NCBI GenBank assembly: GCA_958430865.1 | Contig: CAUDNR010004205.1 | Coordinates: forward strand, 10,815 to 27,677 | Direction of reading: 5' to 3' | Origin: Entrophospora sp. SA101 | Taxonomy: Eukaryota > Glomeromycota > Glomeromycetes > Entrophosporales > Entrophosporaceae | DNA: 16,863 nucleotides | Part shown: in pieces, positions 15,585 through 16,863 of the stretch | Position numbering within the stretch: position 1 is the stretch's first letter | Layout: each line of letters begins with the position of its first letter | Translations under genes and position numbers: made by a program | Notes under the pieces: generated by a model | Seen by the model: the letters and a program-made list of their open reading frames with translations, nothing else | Database searches by the model: none | What the model was told of the DNA's origin: nothing

Positions 15585-15785
15585 ATGATACATCAAGCTT
15601 CAACTAAGGAGTTAGCAGATAAATATGAGGCGAAGGCTACAATATTATTAATTGTTTTACACGTTCATACTATATATATGAAGTCAAAATGGTTATTTAT
15701 GTCATATCACATGAGAACCAATGATCTAAACGAAACATGGCTTATTAGAATAGTATATTGTAAAGGTAATATAATAGTGTTTTAA
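15585..15785 (+). CDS. Hypothetical short frame, possibly one exon of a larger gene
   Basis: A 66-codon frame begins at ATG 15585, immediately after a good acceptor-like ATATTTTTAG (to 15584), so the ATG may be an internal exon start rather than a translation start. The first 18 residues (MIHQASTKELADKYEAKA) match a diverged copy at 15391-15430. After the GCGAAG at about 15630-15636 the text becomes hydrophobic and A+T-driven (ILLIVLHVHTIYMKSKWLF), and the real exon may end there. Its family is unknown to me. Confidence 0.3.
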   Translation: MIHQASTKELADKYEAKATILLIVLHVHTIYMKSKWLFMSYHMRTNDLNETWLIRIVYCKGNIIVF

Positions 15786-16547
15786 TGTTCATAACGATAT
15801 ACAGCAACAAAAATATCTCATTAACTAGTAATTCGAATTTTATGAATTAGACACCTATTGAGAGAATTCGAATGGTAGTTGTTTTTATTCAAAACAGCCA
15901 GATATTGACTGAGTTATGGTAATTTCAGTTAATTTGATACGTTTTTTCTCATGATACGTACGATTTTTACAAAAATTTAAGCAAATTTAAAGTCAAAAAA
16001 ATACGAAAATTTTTTCCTTATCGTGATCACTACCAAATACATGGAAATGAAATCAAGTTTATATATCTATACAAACTTACCGAGGATCCAAAAGATTTTG
16101 TTACTTTATTAGTATTAGTAGCAATAAAAAATTATAATTCATACGGAATTTCCGTATCTATAGATCAAATACATGTAATTTCAGTTAATCTGATACGTTT
16201 TTTCTCATGATACGGAAAATTGCGAATTTCCGTATATTTTACAATTTTTTCCAGAATAATTCCGTATCTTTTATAATAATCATTTTCCATGGCAATAAAA
16301 ATTGTAATTCATATGGAATTTCCGTATATAAATTTCTATAGATCAAATATACGTAATTTCAGTTAATTTGAAGAATATTTATATAAAACCCACGCTTCTA
16401 TCATTCATAATTATTTTTTTGGTTTAAAAAAAACAAACTTGAATCAAATTCGCGATTTTCATTTTTGGATATTTTTTGAATTTGTATTTTTGCAAAAATT
16501 TTACATAAAAAAAACTAAAGTTCTAAAGAATGATTGGTTGAAATTTT
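15786..16547. other. Non-coding repeat-bearing region upstream of the right-edge gene
   Basis: No gene frame is evident. The stretch holds the diverged direct repeats described at 15920-16371 and, further right, poly-A and poly-T runs that form the 5' flank of the gene starting near 16548. Confidence 0.5.
15920..16371. repeat. Three copies of a TTTCAGTTAAT...GATACG repeat with TACGGAA palindromes
   Basis: TAATTTCAGTTAATTTGATA followed by CGTTTTTTCTCATGATACG occurs at 15920-15958 and, with one change, at 16176-16214; a shorter third copy is at 16354-16371. Copies two and three belong to a larger 171-bp direct duplication (16121-16191 and 16292-16370) that includes GCAATAAAAA..., CATA(C/T)GGAATTTCCGTAT and CTATAGATCAAATA. 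The ATACGGAA/TTCCGTAT pairs form 8-base dyads around one central base. The same TACGGAA word dominates the field at 13190-13760. Confidence 0.8.
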
Positions 16548-16863
16548 ATGTCTTTTCTATTAGTAAAGAGTTTTTTAATGATGAACAAATATGGCTGTAT
16601 TATAAAATCTACATATAATGAAGATAAGAAGGAAAAAAGAAAAAATAATTATCTGGTTGCAGTATGTAATAATTTTTGTTAAATAATTAATTTTAATATC
16701 AAATGTAAAATGCATTCTAATATTATTTTTTTTTTCTTCAATTAGATTAATATGACTATTGATTTAAATGCTAGAAAAAAAAATGTACCTCAATATTTAA
16801 AAGAAGTAATTAAATTTGGAAAAATTTTATATTATATTATTCATAATTATAATGGAAAAGACC
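16548..16863 (+). CDS. Right-edge gene, first two exons, continues beyond the window
   Basis: Exon 1 ends at 16661 before a donor GTATGTAA, and exon 2 starts at 16746 after CTAAT (16717-16721, a fungal-type branch site), a T-rich tract and CAATTAG. Phase 0 on both sides gives an open chain: NKYGCIIKSTYNEDKKEKRK, NNYLVA, then INMTIDLNARKKNVPQYLKE, VIKFGKILYYIIHNYNGKD to the window end. Three possible starts are in frame: ATG 16548 (MSFLLVKSFLMM...), 16578 and 16581. The preceding stop is TGA 16539-16541. The exon 1 and exon 2 texts are rich in Lys and Asn but non-repetitive. No domain is recognisable from this N-terminal part; it does not have a signal peptide if 16578 is used. Confidence 0.7.
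16662..16745 (+). other. 84-bp intron of the right-edge gene
   Basis: GTATGT donor, CTAAT branch-site candidate 24 bases before the acceptor, a ten-base T tract and TTAG acceptor. It interrupts the frame between codons (phase 0). Reading through the donor meets an in-frame TAA within a few codons, supporting removal. Confidence 0.75.

Overview
This is eukaryotic DNA, very A+T-rich (about three quarters by eye), with small spliceosomal introns (75-103 bp, GTAAGT/GTATGT donors, YAG acceptors), many short direct and inverted repeats, a Tc1/mariner transposase tail and several decayed genes. A decayed TLDc-domain gene of the kind strongly expanded in arbuscular mycorrhizal fungi (Glomeromycotina, e.g. 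Rhizophagus), with the intron style and composition, makes an AM-fungal accessory region my best guess. That is inference; no marker gene settles it. I see no tRNA, rRNA or prokaryotic feature.

Layout. 1-2941: a 448-bp TA-flanked inverted-repeat element (768-1215) lies directly against a long Gln-rich/coiled-coil gene on the + strand, which is broken by four single-base slips. 2942-4700: A+T-rich spacer with a Tc1/mariner transposase C-terminal remnant and a base-richer island. 4709-9275: a run of minus-strand coding material: decayed unrecognised genes, one intact-looking two-exon gene with an N-terminal hydrophobic segment (6109-6656), a TLDc pseudogene (6920-7490) and another relic (8906-9275). 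9400-11140: inverted-repeat element, TTATTCG-rich repeats, a Ser-rich open frame and three copies of a 170-190 bp repeat.

11353-14527 is the most interesting part. A minus-strand gene for a 50-residue secreted peptide (exons 11964-12057 and 11353-11411) has its only intron built of six tandem units, each with its own GTAAGT donor and AG acceptor, separated by 3-nt (once 7-nt) micro-exon-like spacers. About 1.8 kb upstream on the same strand is an independent array of ten units where the same logic gives 15-nt or 5-nt micro-exon-like blocks between about 56-77 bp introns. A + strand exon-like frame (12880-13198) lies between them.

14750-16863: three copies of another repeat, one carrying a 90-bp TA-flanked inverted-repeat element whose empty site is preserved in the neighbouring copy; TACGGAA-type palindromic repeats; and, at the right edge, the first two exons of a + strand gene that runs out of the window.

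The genes do not form an evident pathway. The window reads as repeat-driven accessory sequence holding two small candidate secreted or membrane-anchored proteins among decaying family members. The high rate of single-base frame breaks in otherwise recognisable coding stretches could be real decay or uncorrected read errors, and this limits every pseudogene call here.
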